From contig JAQBPZ010000315.1 of the NCBI GenBank assembly GCA_028287225.1, positions 1 to 19,839 on the forward strand: a DNA stretch of 19,839 nucleotides. The letters are read 5' to 3'. Source of the stretch: Gemmatimonadota bacterium (GTDB lineage Bacteria > Gemmatimonadota > Gemmatimonadetes > Gemmatimonadales > Gemmatimonadaceae). Below, one piece after another: positions 1-7,700 of this stretch. The notes under the pieces are model-generated. The model made no database searches, was not told the DNA's origin, and saw only the letters and a list, made by a program, of their open reading frames with translations. Both the position numbers and the translations under genes were made by a program. Every line of letters begins with the position of its first letter. Position 1 is the stretch's first letter.

Positions 1-30
1 GCGCCACTGCCCCGGGACGCCGGTGTGACG

Positions 31-549
31 CTATGGCCTGGGCGGCGTGGTGGTGCCCGCGGTGGGCGTCCGGGGGCGGGCCGTCGCCTTCACCATGGCG
101 CCATGATGCGTGCTGTCGCCAGCCTGCATCCGCGTCGTGCCGCGGACCATCGCGCCGTGATTCATCGCGCTGTCGTGTGACATGCCGCGCTGGCTCATGC
201 TGTCGCGCGACATGCCGTGGCTCATCGCGCTGTCGCCCGAGGTGGTGCCATGGGCCATGCCGCGGGTCGTGCCCGTCCTGGTGCGGGTCCTGGTTCGCGT
301 GCGGTTGCGCGTCGCGACACGCGTGTGCGCCCTCGCGCCGGAATCGGCCATGGCGGCGTGCGATTCCGCGTTTGCGCGCAGCGCGTCCTTGTGCGCCTTC
401 GCCGCCGTGCTGGCTGCCTTGTCCGCGAGCTTCTCGGCGGTCTTCGCCTCCTTGTGTGCCGCCCTGGCATCGGCGGTCACCGTGGACTGCGCCGACAGCG
501 AGCCGGCACCGAGAGCGAGGGCGAGCATTGCCACGTTCAGAGTCTTCAC
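31..549 (-). CDS. Exported Met/His-rich repeat protein, function unknown
   Basis: The 172-residue product starts with a signal peptide (MKTLNVAMLALALGAGSLSA, then QS at 21-22), so it should be exported. Residues 25-66 are Ala/Lys-rich and probably helical, 81-93 are an Arg-Thr dipeptide run, and 98-152 are Met/His/Ser/Gly-rich with degenerate ~10-residue units of the type D-S-x-M-(S/N)-H-G-M. The tail is Thr/Pro-rich. The GTG start at 549 is chosen because a perfect AAGGAGG lies at 560-554, five bases upstream, and the signal peptide begins there; the open frame continues upstream to 705 without a ribosome site. It is divergent from the kinase gene. I recognise no family. Met/His-rich segments occur in periplasmic copper-binding proteins, so metal binding is possible, but that is inference only. 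That the gene is real and exported is well supported; its role is unknown. Confidence 0.72.
   Translation of the reverse strand: MKTLNVAMLALALGAGSLSAQSTVTADARAAHKEAKTAEKLADKAASTAAKAHKDALRANAESHAAMADSGARAHTRVATRNRTRTRTRTRTGTTRGMAHGTTSGDSAMSHGMSRDSMSQRGMSHDSAMNHGAMVRGTTRMQAGDSTHHGAMVKATARPRTPTAGTTTPPRP
148..238 (-). repeat. Degenerate ~30-bp tandem repeat inside the Met/His-rich gene
   Basis: About three imperfect 30-bp units lie in frame, each containing a CTCATCGCGCTGTCG-like block followed by a CATGCCG-like block. They encode the repeated D-S-x-M-x-H-G-M peptide. Because the unit is a multiple of three, copy number can change without breaking the frame. Confidence 0.55.
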
Positions 550-553
550 GTGA

Positions 554-560
554 ACCTCCT
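554..560 (-). promoter_or_regulatory. Ribosome binding site deciding a GTG start
   Basis: AAGGAGG on the minus strand lies five bases before the GTG at 549. It fixes the start of the exported Met/His-rich protein and rules out the longer in-frame extension to 705. Confidence 0.8.
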
Positions 561-755
561 TGAGCGAAAATGTCGGGAGCGCCAGCGGCCGGCGCGGCCG
601 GCCACCTTCACGAAAACGTGCAAGATCTGCGCAGCTGTTCCGGGCGCAGGGTGGAGGCCGGCAGCCACTTCGATGGGGAGCTCCGCACTCGACGCTCCTA
701 TCCAACGCTCCCCGGAGGGGCTATTGTCCTCCGTCTCATGGGGAGGGGGGCCGGC
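561..755. promoter_or_regulatory. Divergent intergenic region with palindromes
   Basis: This stretch between two divergent genes should carry both promoters. It holds a 7-bp stem GGCCGGC/GCCGGCC with a GCG loop at 587-603 and the palindrome CACGAAAACGTG at 609-620. A further palindrome, TTCACGTGAA at 546-555, covers the GTG start of the leftward gene just outside this interval. For the rightward kinase gene a TATTGT hexamer at 722-727 is a possible -10 without a convincing -35, and the G-rich GGGGAGGGGG at 740-749 is its likely ribosome site. The promoter assignments are weak; the palindromes are directly visible. Confidence 0.35.
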
Positions 756-3700
756 ATGGATGTCCTCGACGACCTGCACGCGGCGCTCGAGGGCCGCTAC
801 GAGATCGAGCGGGAGCTCGGCCGCGGTGGGATGGCGGTCGTCTACCTCGCGCGTGACACCAAGCACGACCGGCACGTCGCCATCAAGGTGCTGCCCCCCG
901 AGATGGTGACGAGCGTCGGCGCCGAGCGGTTCCTGCGCGAGATCCGCACCGCGGCCCAGCTGTCGCACCCCAACATCCTGCCGCTGCACGACTCGATCGC
1001 GGTGGACCGGGTGCGCTGCTACGTGATGCCCTACGTGCAGGGTGAATCGCTGCGACAGCGCATCGACCACGAGCGGCAGCTCGGGATCGAGCAGGCGGTG
1101 GACCTCACGCGCCAGATTGCCGCGGGGCTCGACTACGCGCACGCGCACGGGATCGTGCATCGCGACATCAAGCCGGAGAACATCCTCCTCGTGGGCGACC
1201 AGGCGATGATCGCCGACTTCGGGCTGGCGCTGGCGGTCTACTCGGCGAGCAGCATGCCGTTTACGGCGACGGGGATGGCGGTCGGCACGCCGGTGTACAT
1301 GAGTCCCGAGCAGGCGGCGGCGGACCACGCGATCGACGCGCGCACGGACATCTACAGCCTCGGCTGCGTGTTCTTCGAGATGGTGGCCGGCATGCCGCCC
1401 TTCCGTGGCGCGACGGCGGGCGCGCTGCTCGCGGCGCATGCGACGCGCACGCCGCCGTCGCTGTGCGGCGAGCGCGCGACCTGTCCACCGGGAATGGACG
1501 CGGCGGTGCAGCGCGCGCTCGCGAAGGTGCCGGCGGACCGGTTCCGTACGGCGGGGGAGTTCGCGCATGCGCTCGACGCCTCCCGAGCCGGCACGCCGCT
1601 CTCGGTGCCCGTCATCGCGCCAAGGCGGGCGTGGGTGCCGCTCGCCGCCGTCGCGACGGCTGTCGCGGCGCTCCTGGTGGCCGCGCCGAGGATCGCCGAG
1701 CGCGTGCAGCTGTCGCGCGTCCCGCTCGATTCCAGCCGCGTGGTGGTGCTGCCGGCGGAGGGGAGCGGGGGCCAGCGCATCACCGCCGCGGTCGCGCGGC
1801 AGCGTGTGATGTCGGCGCTGATGGAGTGGCGCGACCTGCGGGTCGTCGAGCCGCCAGTGGGCACCACGGGGGGCGTGGACGCGGCCGAGGCGAGGCGCAT
1901 CGCACGGCGCGGCGGCGCGGCGCGACTGCTCTCGATGAGCGTCGCCCCGATGGGCGACTCGGTGGAGATCCGCGCCACGTTGACGGACGCCTCAGGCGAG
2001 CCGGTGCGCCAGCAGGCGATCCGGGTCGCCGATGAACCACGCAGCGGTGCGGGCCCCTACCGACAGCTCGCCGCAGCGCTCCTTCGCACGTCGGACGGCG
2101 AGGATGAGAGCGACGACGTGCGACCGGGCACCACGCGCATGGCGGCGTGGCGGGCATTCACGCGGGGAGACAGCCTGCGGCGAGCCTGGGCGCTGGACGG
2201 GGCGGAGCGGGAGTTCCGTCACGCGGTGGCGCTCGATCCCGCGTTCGCGCGGGCGCACCTGTGGTTGGCGCAGGTAGCGCTGTGGCAGCGGCCGACCGCC
2301 ACCAGGGAATGGGGTGAGGAGGGAGGTCGTGCGCTCTCCCTCGCTGGTGGACTGACGCGCCACGACTCCCTGCTCGCTGAAGGCCTCGCCGCCCTGGGCA
2401 GCCGTCGCTTTCCCGAGGCATGCGCAGCCTTTCACGCGCTGCACGCCGCCTCGCCGAAGGAAGACCTGTCCTGGTACGGACTTGGTGCGTGCCAGGCCTT
2501 CGACGATGCCGTCCTGACTTCCACCGCGAGCCCGTCAGGATGGGCCTTCCGCAGCAGTTGGGCGAGCGCGACGGCCGCGTTCGATAGTGCTCTCGCGCAC
2601 ACGACGTCTGCGCCGGCATTCGCCTACCGGATGCTGGGCGGGATGCTGTACACCGAACCGGCCGTGAAGCGCCAAGGCAGGGGGCTCGCTTCCCGGAGCG
2701 GCGTATTCTACTCGTCACCACAGCTCATCGGGGACACGGTCGCCTTCATTCCCTACCTCGCCTCTGACGTCTTGCAGGGCTTCGGCAGCGACCCGACACG
2801 GTTGAGTCAGGCCCTGCAACGGAACTCGCAACGATTGCTCTCGTCATACGAAGAGTGGATCCGGCGCGCCCCGCGCAACCCCGAGGCGCTTGCCGCGCTG
2901 GCGCGTGTGAAGGAGAGCCGCGGTGACGTCAGTGCACTGACGCTGATTCGGCGCGCGCGCTCCTTGAGTGACACCTCGCAACTCGGCGTCGCTCTGGCCG
3001 TCAGCGAGGTTCGCCTGCTCGTGAAGTCCGGCCAGTTCGACGCGGCACGCGGCGCTGCCGACTCCCTTCTCCGCGCAAACCCCGATCCGACTCCGGACCG
3101 CGCCGAGTTGCTGGCGGGTGTCGCCGCCCTGGTGGGGAACATCGAGCGGAGTGGCGAGCTGCTGGCCGTCTCGGCTCGCGCGGATCCGCAGGCTGCGTTC
3201 GGCTCGCGATATCCCGCACCTGCCGCATTGATCGGTGTCGCCGGGACCTTTCTCGCCACAGCCGCGGCGGGGGCGTGCACCGATTCCCTGGGAGCGTACG
3301 TCGGCGAGATCGACAGGATGATCACGCAGTATGCACCTGGCGACCAGCGGGCAGAATTGCGTCGCGCACTGCTGAGCCGCCCCGTGAGTCTCGCGGTGCC
3401 GTGTCTCGGCGCGAGAGCGACGCTGGCATATCCGGGAGACAATTCGCTGCTGCGCATGCAGCAGCAGTTCGCCGCAGGAGATACGCGAGGCCTTCGCAGT
3501 ACCTTCGCGTTGCGGCGAGCCGCTCGCGCGGGCCTGCGCCCAGGCGACGTGACGTTCGATTTCACCTTTCAGGAGGCGACCCTGCTCCTGATGCTCGGAG
3601 ACACCGCCGCCGCGTCGCAGTACCTGGACCTCCCGCTGACTGCCTTGCCCACATTGAACACGCATCTGCTCGACAACGTCCCTGGTGCCTTCGCGCTTGG

Positions 3701-3851
3701 CCGTGCGATGGCACTTCGCGCGGAGCTTGCGGCGGCGGCTGGGGATTCGACCACCGCGCGCCGGTACGCTCGCAACCTGATGGCGCTCTGGCGCGGAGCG
3801 TCTGCCTCCCTCCAGCCAGTCCTGCGGCGAATGGCTGCCCTGTCGTCCTGA
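756..3851 (+). CDS. Membrane Ser/Thr protein kinase with C-terminal TPR-like region
   Basis: The 1031-residue product is a eukaryotic-type (Hanks) Ser/Thr kinase. Visible motifs are the glycine loop GRGGMAVVY (22-30), the VAIK lysine (K44), the alphaC glutamate (E62), catalytic HRDIKPEN (135-142), DFG (154-156) and SPEQ (183-186), so it should be active. A single membrane segment at about 292-310 puts the kinase in the cytoplasm and the remaining ~720 residues outside. A mixed alpha/beta region (about 327-450) is followed by TPR-like helical repeats from about 462. The start at 756 follows a G-rich ribosome site and begins just before the kinase fold; an in-frame ATG at 738 and the open frame back to 570 are alternatives. 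Kinases of this layout are common in Gemmatimonadota and Acidobacteriota. Ligand and substrates are unknown. The exported-protein gene 68 bases downstream may be cotranscribed. Confidence 0.93.
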   Translation: MDVLDDLHAALEGRYEIERELGRGGMAVVYLARDTKHDRHVAIKVLPPEMVTSVGAERFLREIRTAAQLSHPNILPLHDSIAVDRVRCYVMPYVQGESLRQRIDHERQLGIEQAVDLTRQIAAGLDYAHAHGIVHRDIKPENILLVGDQAMIADFGLALAVYSASSMPFTATGMAVGTPVYMSPEQAAADHAIDARTDIYSLGCVFFEMVAGMPPFRGATAGALLAAHATRTPPSLCGERATCPPGMDAAVQRALAKVPADRFRTAGEFAHALDASRAGTPLSVPVIAPRRAWVPLAAVATAVAALLVAAPRIAERVQLSRVPLDSSRVVVLPAEGSGGQRITAAVARQRVMSALMEWRDLRVVEPPVGTTGGVDAAEARRIARRGGAARLLSMSVAPMGDSVEIRATLTDASGEPVRQQAIRVADEPRSGAGPYRQLAAALLRTSDGEDESDDVRPGTTRMAAWRAFTRGDSLRRAWALDGAEREFRHAVALDPAFARAHLWLAQVALWQRPTATREWGEEGGRALSLAGGLTRHDSLLAEGLAALGSRRFPEACAAFHALHAASPKEDLSWYGLGACQAFDDAVLTSTASPSGWAFRSSWASATAAFDSALAHTTSAPAFAYRMLGGMLYTEPAVKRQGRGLASRSGVFYSSPQLIGDTVAFIPYLASDVLQGFGSDPTRLSQALQRNSQRLLSSYEEWIRRAPRNPEALAALARVKESRGDVSALTLIRRARSLSDTSQLGVALAVSEVRLLVKSGQFDAARGAADSLLRANPDPTPDRAELLAGVAALVGNIERSGELLAVSARADPQAAFGSRYPAPAALIGVAGTFLATAAAGACTDSLGAYVGEIDRMITQYAPGDQRAELRRALLSRPVSLAVPCLGARATLAYPGDNSLLRMQQQFAAGDTRGLRSTFALRRAARAGLRPGDVTFDFTFQEATLLLMLGDTAAASQYLDLPLTALPTLNTHLLDNVPGAFALGRAMALRAELAAAAGDSTTARRYARNLMALWRGASASLQPVLRRMAALSS

Positions 3852-3919
3852 TGCCCTACACGACCCCGGCCGTCGCTCGGCGGATTCGCAGGTGCACACC
3901 CCCCCACCCACGAGGAGAA

Positions 3920-4816
3920 ATGAAACTGCACAGGCACGAGTCTCCGCTGTCGCGACAGATGATCCTGGTCGCGACCATCTTCACGCTGGGAGTGAATGCG
4001 ACTCCATCGCGGGGGCAATCCGCGACCGTCCACCCGGGGAGGCCCTCCGCGATGCAGTACGGCAAGGGGCCGGGACCGATCAAGAACGGGAAGCCGGTGA
4101 AGCACGTGCCGGGCAAACCCTACGTGGGCCAGCTCACGAAGCCGCTCGAGCAGTACAACGGGTCCGATCTTTACAACTTGAAGAACAGCGTCAGCAGCTT
4201 CGGCTGGGAACGTGAGCGAGTGTGCTCGAAGAAGCACGCCGAGTGCATGAACGGCACACCGGCGGCAAGAGTGCAGATCGAGGCGCTCGGGGACGCGAAC
4301 TCCATCGCCGTGACCGGAGACAGCAGCGCGACGCCCTTCGGCGTCGTGATCGGCATCATGAGAAACGTCGGCCTGTTCCGGGATTCAATCACACACGTTG
4401 CCGGCGACGAGTCGCCTCCTTCGGACCTCTTCTTCGTGGTGCAACCCAGGAAGTCAGGGACAGCGGGGCTCAAGATCGCAACCGTCACGTACAAGCAGGG
4501 CGTGACCCCGGTCATACCTGACGTGTTCGTGCGGATCGACACCACGGCCTCGGGGCTGACGCCGTGTCCGCCCACGACACATGGTGGCGACACGACCCAC
4601 AGGAAGCGGGACTATCCGCAGGCCGATTTCGCGACGTGCAATATGCCTGCCCGACAGGATAGCATTCCTGACAAACTGCTGGGCGGGAGAGGTTCTGGCT
4701 CACACAAGACGAAGTCGCTGCATCACGGTCCCCCCCCGCCCACCGAGATCAACGCCACTCCCTGGTTCTCGTGCAATGAAGGCTGTTGCACGACCACGTG
4801 GCCGCCGGAGGAGTAG
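3920..4816 (+). CDS. Exported Cys-containing protein of unknown function
   Basis: The 298-residue product begins MKLHRHESPLSRQ, then a hydrophobic stretch (about 14-26) and a likely signal cleavage near GQS (32-34), so it should be secreted or periplasmic. The mature part has seven cysteines (102, 109, 216, 240, 285, 289, 290), including a CNEGCC cluster near the C-terminus, which suggests disulfides or metal binding. A beta-rich middle (about 115-210) is followed by a low-complexity Gly/His/Pro tail (about 255-280). The start follows GAGGAG at 3912-3917, with unusually short spacing. The gene begins 68 bases after the kinase stop on the same strand, so it may be its partner or substrate; that is inference. 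By eye the gene is less GC-extreme than its neighbours. I recognise no family. Confidence 0.72.
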   Translation: MKLHRHESPLSRQMILVATIFTLGVNATPSRGQSATVHPGRPSAMQYGKGPGPIKNGKPVKHVPGKPYVGQLTKPLEQYNGSDLYNLKNSVSSFGWERERVCSKKHAECMNGTPAARVQIEALGDANSIAVTGDSSATPFGVVIGIMRNVGLFRDSITHVAGDESPPSDLFFVVQPRKSGTAGLKIATVTYKQGVTPVIPDVFVRIDTTASGLTPCPPTTHGGDTTHRKRDYPQADFATCNMPARQDSIPDKLLGGRGSGSHKTKSLHHGPPPPTEINATPWFSCNEGCCTTTWPPEE

Positions 4817-4840
4817 CCCGCTGCGACCGTGAACGCCGAC

Positions 4841-4854
4841 TCGCCGGCCGGCGA
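4841..4854. terminator. Palindrome between convergent genes, possible weak terminator
   Basis: TCGCCGGCCGGCGA is a perfect 14-base palindrome (5-bp stem, GGCC loop) in the 73-base gap between the stops of two convergent genes. Neither side has a T tract, so intrinsic termination is doubtful and the call rests mainly on position. Confidence 0.25.
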
Positions 4855-4889
4855 ACCGCCGACCAAGAGGAGCACATGCGATCACACGC

Positions 4890-6335
4890 TCACGCGATCG
4901 TCGCCCGTCGCTCCGCGGTCTTCGTCACGGCCGGCAGCCCGTCTCCGGACGGGGTGCCCGAGCCCAGCGTGAAGTAGAACGTCGTCCCTTCGTTCACCCG
5001 ACTCTCCACCCAGATCCGCCCGCCGTGCGCTTCGACGATCGCCTTGGTGATCGCCAGGCCAAGCCCGATGCCACGGCGGTCGGCCCGGTCGGCCTGCCAG
5101 AAGCGCCCGAAGATCTGCGCAAGCTGCTCGGGCGGAATCCCCGAACCGGTATCGGCGACCGAGAAGCGGATTCCCGTTCCCGACGCTTCCGCACGCACGC
5201 GGATCCGCCCGCCCTTCGGCGTGAACTTGATCGCGTTGCCCACCAGGTTGCCGATGGCCTGCTGCGCGCGGTCGGCGTCGGCATGCAGCTCGGGCAGCCC
5301 GTCGTCGGTCCGCGTCTCGAGCGAGATGGACTTGTCGGCCGCCAGCGGAGCGAGGAGGTCCCGCGCCTCCGCGAGCAGCGCGGGCACGTCCACCGGACGG
5401 CGCACCACCGACATGCGGCCCGCCTCCAGCTTGGCGACGTCGAGCAGGTCCTGGATCAGCCGGTTCATCCGCTCGCCGGCGCGCTTGATGACGGCCAGCT
5501 GCTTCGCGCGCTGCTCGCCCGACATCTCCATCTCGAGCATCAGGTCCGCGCTCATCGCGATGGTGCTCAGCGGATTGCGCAGGTCGTGCGAGACGATCTT
5601 CAGCACCTCCTCGCGCGCATCGATCGCCTCGCGCGCCGTGGCGTAGCGCTGCGACAGCTCCACGCGCCCCACCTCGTGCGTCACCACGCGACGGACGAGC
5701 CGCGTCGCGCTCGTGCCCAGCGCGCCCAGCAGCACGAGGGTGAAGATGATGCCGAGGCTCGGAATCAGTGGAAGCCGTGCCGCCGCCGCGGCGAGTGCGA
5801 ACACGGCCACGCCGAGCGCCGCGCTGAGCTGCGCGGCCGAGTGGGAGAGGCGCATCGCGCCGGAGACCGCGAGGTAGCCGCACAGCACCCCGATGTAGCC
5901 GACGGCTGCCGGTGGCACGATGGAGACGCCGCCGCGCGGCACCCCCCACAGCAGCACGAAGCCGCCGAGGATCATCGCCCCATCCGCGAGGGGAACGATG
6001 CGTCGCAGCCAGAGCCGGTACCAGCCTCGGCGCAGGGCGAGCAGCAGGATCACCGAGAGCACGAGCCAGAGCGCGCGAAATGCCAGCCCGTTCGCCCGCT
6101 CGTCGGAGTTCGCGATGCGCGGAAAGAAGACGCTCCACAGCGAGAGGCCCACGCTGATGGCGGCGATCCCGGTGCGGATCCATGCGAGCCCCAGCTCCCC
6201 CGTCCGCGCCTCCTCGTGCAACCGGTGCTCGATGGACACCGGCAGCTGCGTCCCGGAATCCGCCGGACCGAGCTCCGAGCGCAGCGAGCGTTCGATCGAC
6301 GCGGCGAGCGCGTCGTAGGAGTCCACGGGCGTCAT
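4890..6335 (-). CDS. Six-TM sensor histidine kinase, orphan
   Basis: The 481-residue product is a membrane sensor histidine kinase of a two-component system. About six membrane helices lie between residues 54 and 208, followed by a short linker and a HisKA dimerisation domain with phosphoacceptor H250 in SHDLRNPLS. The HATPase domain follows, with its N-box GNLVGNAIKF (362-371), G1 DTGSGIP (395-401) and G2 GIGLGLA (422-428). All catalytic boxes are intact. There is no large extracytoplasmic loop, so the signal is probably sensed in or near the membrane. No response regulator is adjacent. The ATG at 6335 is chosen; a GTG at 6359 in the same frame would add eight residues, and neither has a clear ribosome site. 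It is convergent with the exported Cys-containing gene and 121 bases downstream of the hydrolase gene on the same strand. Confidence 0.93.
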   Translation of the reverse strand: MTPVDSYDALAASIERSLRSELGPADSGTQLPVSIEHRLHEEARTGELGLAWIRTGIAAISVGLSLWSVFFPRIANSDERANGLAFRALWLVLSVILLLALRRGWYRLWLRRIVPLADGAMILGGFVLLWGVPRGGVSIVPPAAVGYIGVLCGYLAVSGAMRLSHSAAQLSAALGVAVFALAAAAARLPLIPSLGIIFTLVLLGALGTSATRLVRRVVTHEVGRVELSQRYATAREAIDAREEVLKIVSHDLRNPLSTIAMSADLMLEMEMSGEQRAKQLAVIKRAGERMNRLIQDLLDVAKLEAGRMSVVRRPVDVPALLAEARDLLAPLAADKSISLETRTDDGLPELHADADRAQQAIGNLVGNAIKFTPKGGRIRVRAEASGTGIRFSVADTGSGIPPEQLAQIFGRFWQADRADRRGIGLGLAITKAIVEAHGGRIWVESRVNEGTTFYFTLGSGTPSGDGLPAVTKTAERRATIA

Positions 6336-6397
6336 GCGGAAGGGGTCGGGGGAGCCCACCGGCGCGGCCGGCGCGGGCGCGGCGCCAGTGCCGCTAT

Positions 6398-6426
6398 GAG
6401 ATACGAGCCTCTCCGGGCAAGAGCAA
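6398..6426 (-). promoter_or_regulatory. Candidate sigma70-type promoter for the histidine kinase gene
   Basis: On the minus strand TTGCTC (6426-6421) and TATCTC (6403-6398) are separated by exactly 17 bases, upstream of the kinase start at 6335. The -10 match is only three of six, so this is tentative. It would let the kinase be expressed independently of the hydrolase gene. Confidence 0.3.
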
Positions 6427-6456
6427 GCGTCCGAGCACCAGGTGGAACCCCGACCG

Positions 6457-7590
6457 TCAGTCCGGCCGGCCGGCGATGGCGGGAAAGTCCTCGATGCGGA
6501 GACCGCGCTCCACGTCCTGCCCGATCGACATCCGCGCCGCGACGACAGTCGTGACTCGCGACAGCACGCTGAAGTGGTCGGCGCCCGGAATCAGGAGGCA
6601 GGTGACCTTCGGTGAACGGGCGCACATCTCTTCGGCGTCGCCGACGTTCGGGCTCTCGCGCCCCTCGATGATGTACGTGGGGCTGGCGATGCCATGGAGC
6701 CACCCGATCGGCGAGCGCAGCCGACGCTCCATCTCCGGCAGCCGGCCGAGCTCGGGGGGCACCATCGGGGTGGGGTACCGCTCGATGCGCGCCACGGGGC
6801 CGAAGGCGAACACCGCGCGGAACCGCGCGCTCTGCTCCGACGTGAGCAGCACGAGCGTGCCCCCGGTGCTGTGCCCGCCGAGGTAGATGCGCTCCGGATC
6901 GACGTACGGCAGCCGTGCGAGCCGGTCGGCCGCCGCGAGCACATCGTCGGCCTCGCCGAAGAAATACTCGCGGTCGCCGCTGCCGGGATGGCCGCCGCGC
7001 AGCGAGGGGAACATCACGACGACGCCCGCCTTGCGGAATGCGCTCACGTTCTCGTCGGCCGCCTCGGAGCCCGGCGTCCAGAAGTCGTCGAGGGGGCTGC
7101 TGTTCCCCCCCTTGATCCAGACGATGGCCGGATGCCGCCGTCCATCCCTCGGGTCGGGGGTCACGAACGCGGGCAGCGTCGCACCGCGTGCGTTCGCCAG
7201 GTCGACGGGGACGAAGAGGGTTGCGGGCGGCACGGGCACCGGCCACTTCCCGCTGGCGTCGTGGATCGCGGTCGCGACGCCCGTGCGCGCCACCGTCAGC
7301 GTGCGCGACTCGGGAGCGTCCGGGGCGGGTGCGGCAGGGGCCGTGCGCGACGCGGACGAATTGTCCGCGACCCCATCGGGCGCGCGCGACACCAGCGGCT
7401 CGAGGATGCAGTCGCGCTGAAGGTCGACCTCCAGCCCCTGCTCGAACGCCATCTGCCGCCCTTCCGTCCCGAGTCGGCCGCCGAGGCACGCGCGGGTCGG
7501 AGATGCGTCCCGCCTGGTCTCGTGCCATATCAGGCGGACGATGAGCACGACGACGAGGATGCTCAGGAGCCGCACCATCAATCCCTTCAT
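6457..7590 (-). CDS. Membrane-anchored alpha/beta hydrolase (S9/dienelactone-hydrolase-like)
   Basis: The 377-residue product has an N-terminal hydrophobic helix (about 3-21), so it is likely anchored with its catalytic domain outside the cytoplasm. The alpha/beta hydrolase core runs from about 125 to 350. It has a PAIVWIKGG oxyanion-type strand (154-162), the nucleophile elbow GHSTG with S241 (239-243), and a probable catalytic histidine H339 in PGADHF. The acid is unclear: the usual position near YIIEGRESPNVGD (306-318) offers E309, E312 or D318. The ATG at 7590 follows AGGGAGA (7600-7594), three bases upstream, and begins the anchor helix; the frame is open further upstream to 7677. The substrate cannot be predicted; esterase or peptidase activity is plausible. 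The gene lies 110 bases after the permease stop on the same strand. Confidence 0.85.
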   Translation of the reverse strand: MKGLMVRLLSILVVVLIVRLIWHETRRDASPTRACLGGRLGTEGRQMAFEQGLEVDLQRDCILEPLVSRAPDGVADNSSASRTAPAAPAPDAPESRTLTVARTGVATAIHDASGKWPVPVPPATLFVPVDLANARGATLPAFVTPDPRDGRRHPAIVWIKGGNSSPLDDFWTPGSEAADENVSAFRKAGVVVMFPSLRGGHPGSGDREYFFGEADDVLAAADRLARLPYVDPERIYLGGHSTGGTLVLLTSEQSARFRAVFAFGPVARIERYPTPMVPPELGRLPEMERRLRSPIGWLHGIASPTYIIEGRESPNVGDAEEMCARSPKVTCLLIPGADHFSVLSRVTTVVAARMSIGQDVERGLRIEDFPAIAGRPD

Positions 7591-7700
7591 CTGTCTCCCT
7601 GGCGCTCTGGCAGGTTGGACCACCGCAGTTCGGCGTGACGTCGCGACCGGTGCCCGGAGACGATCCAGCCCCCTCACCGATCACGCCACGGCCGCGCCGC

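Noticed and set aside
148..238. CRISPR-like repetition
   Set aside because: The repeats are degenerate, contiguous, in frame and protein-coding, with no unique spacers and no cas genes.
570..755. Longer start for the Ser/Thr kinase at 570
   Set aside because: The added 62 residues are Gly/Arg/Ser-rich without domain character and would cover the divergent promoter region. The ATG at 756 has a G-rich ribosome site and begins at the kinase fold.
5025..6554. A 509-codon plus-strand frame antisense to the histidine kinase
   Set aside because: The minus-strand kinase has every catalytic box intact; the plus-strand frame is a compositional shadow.
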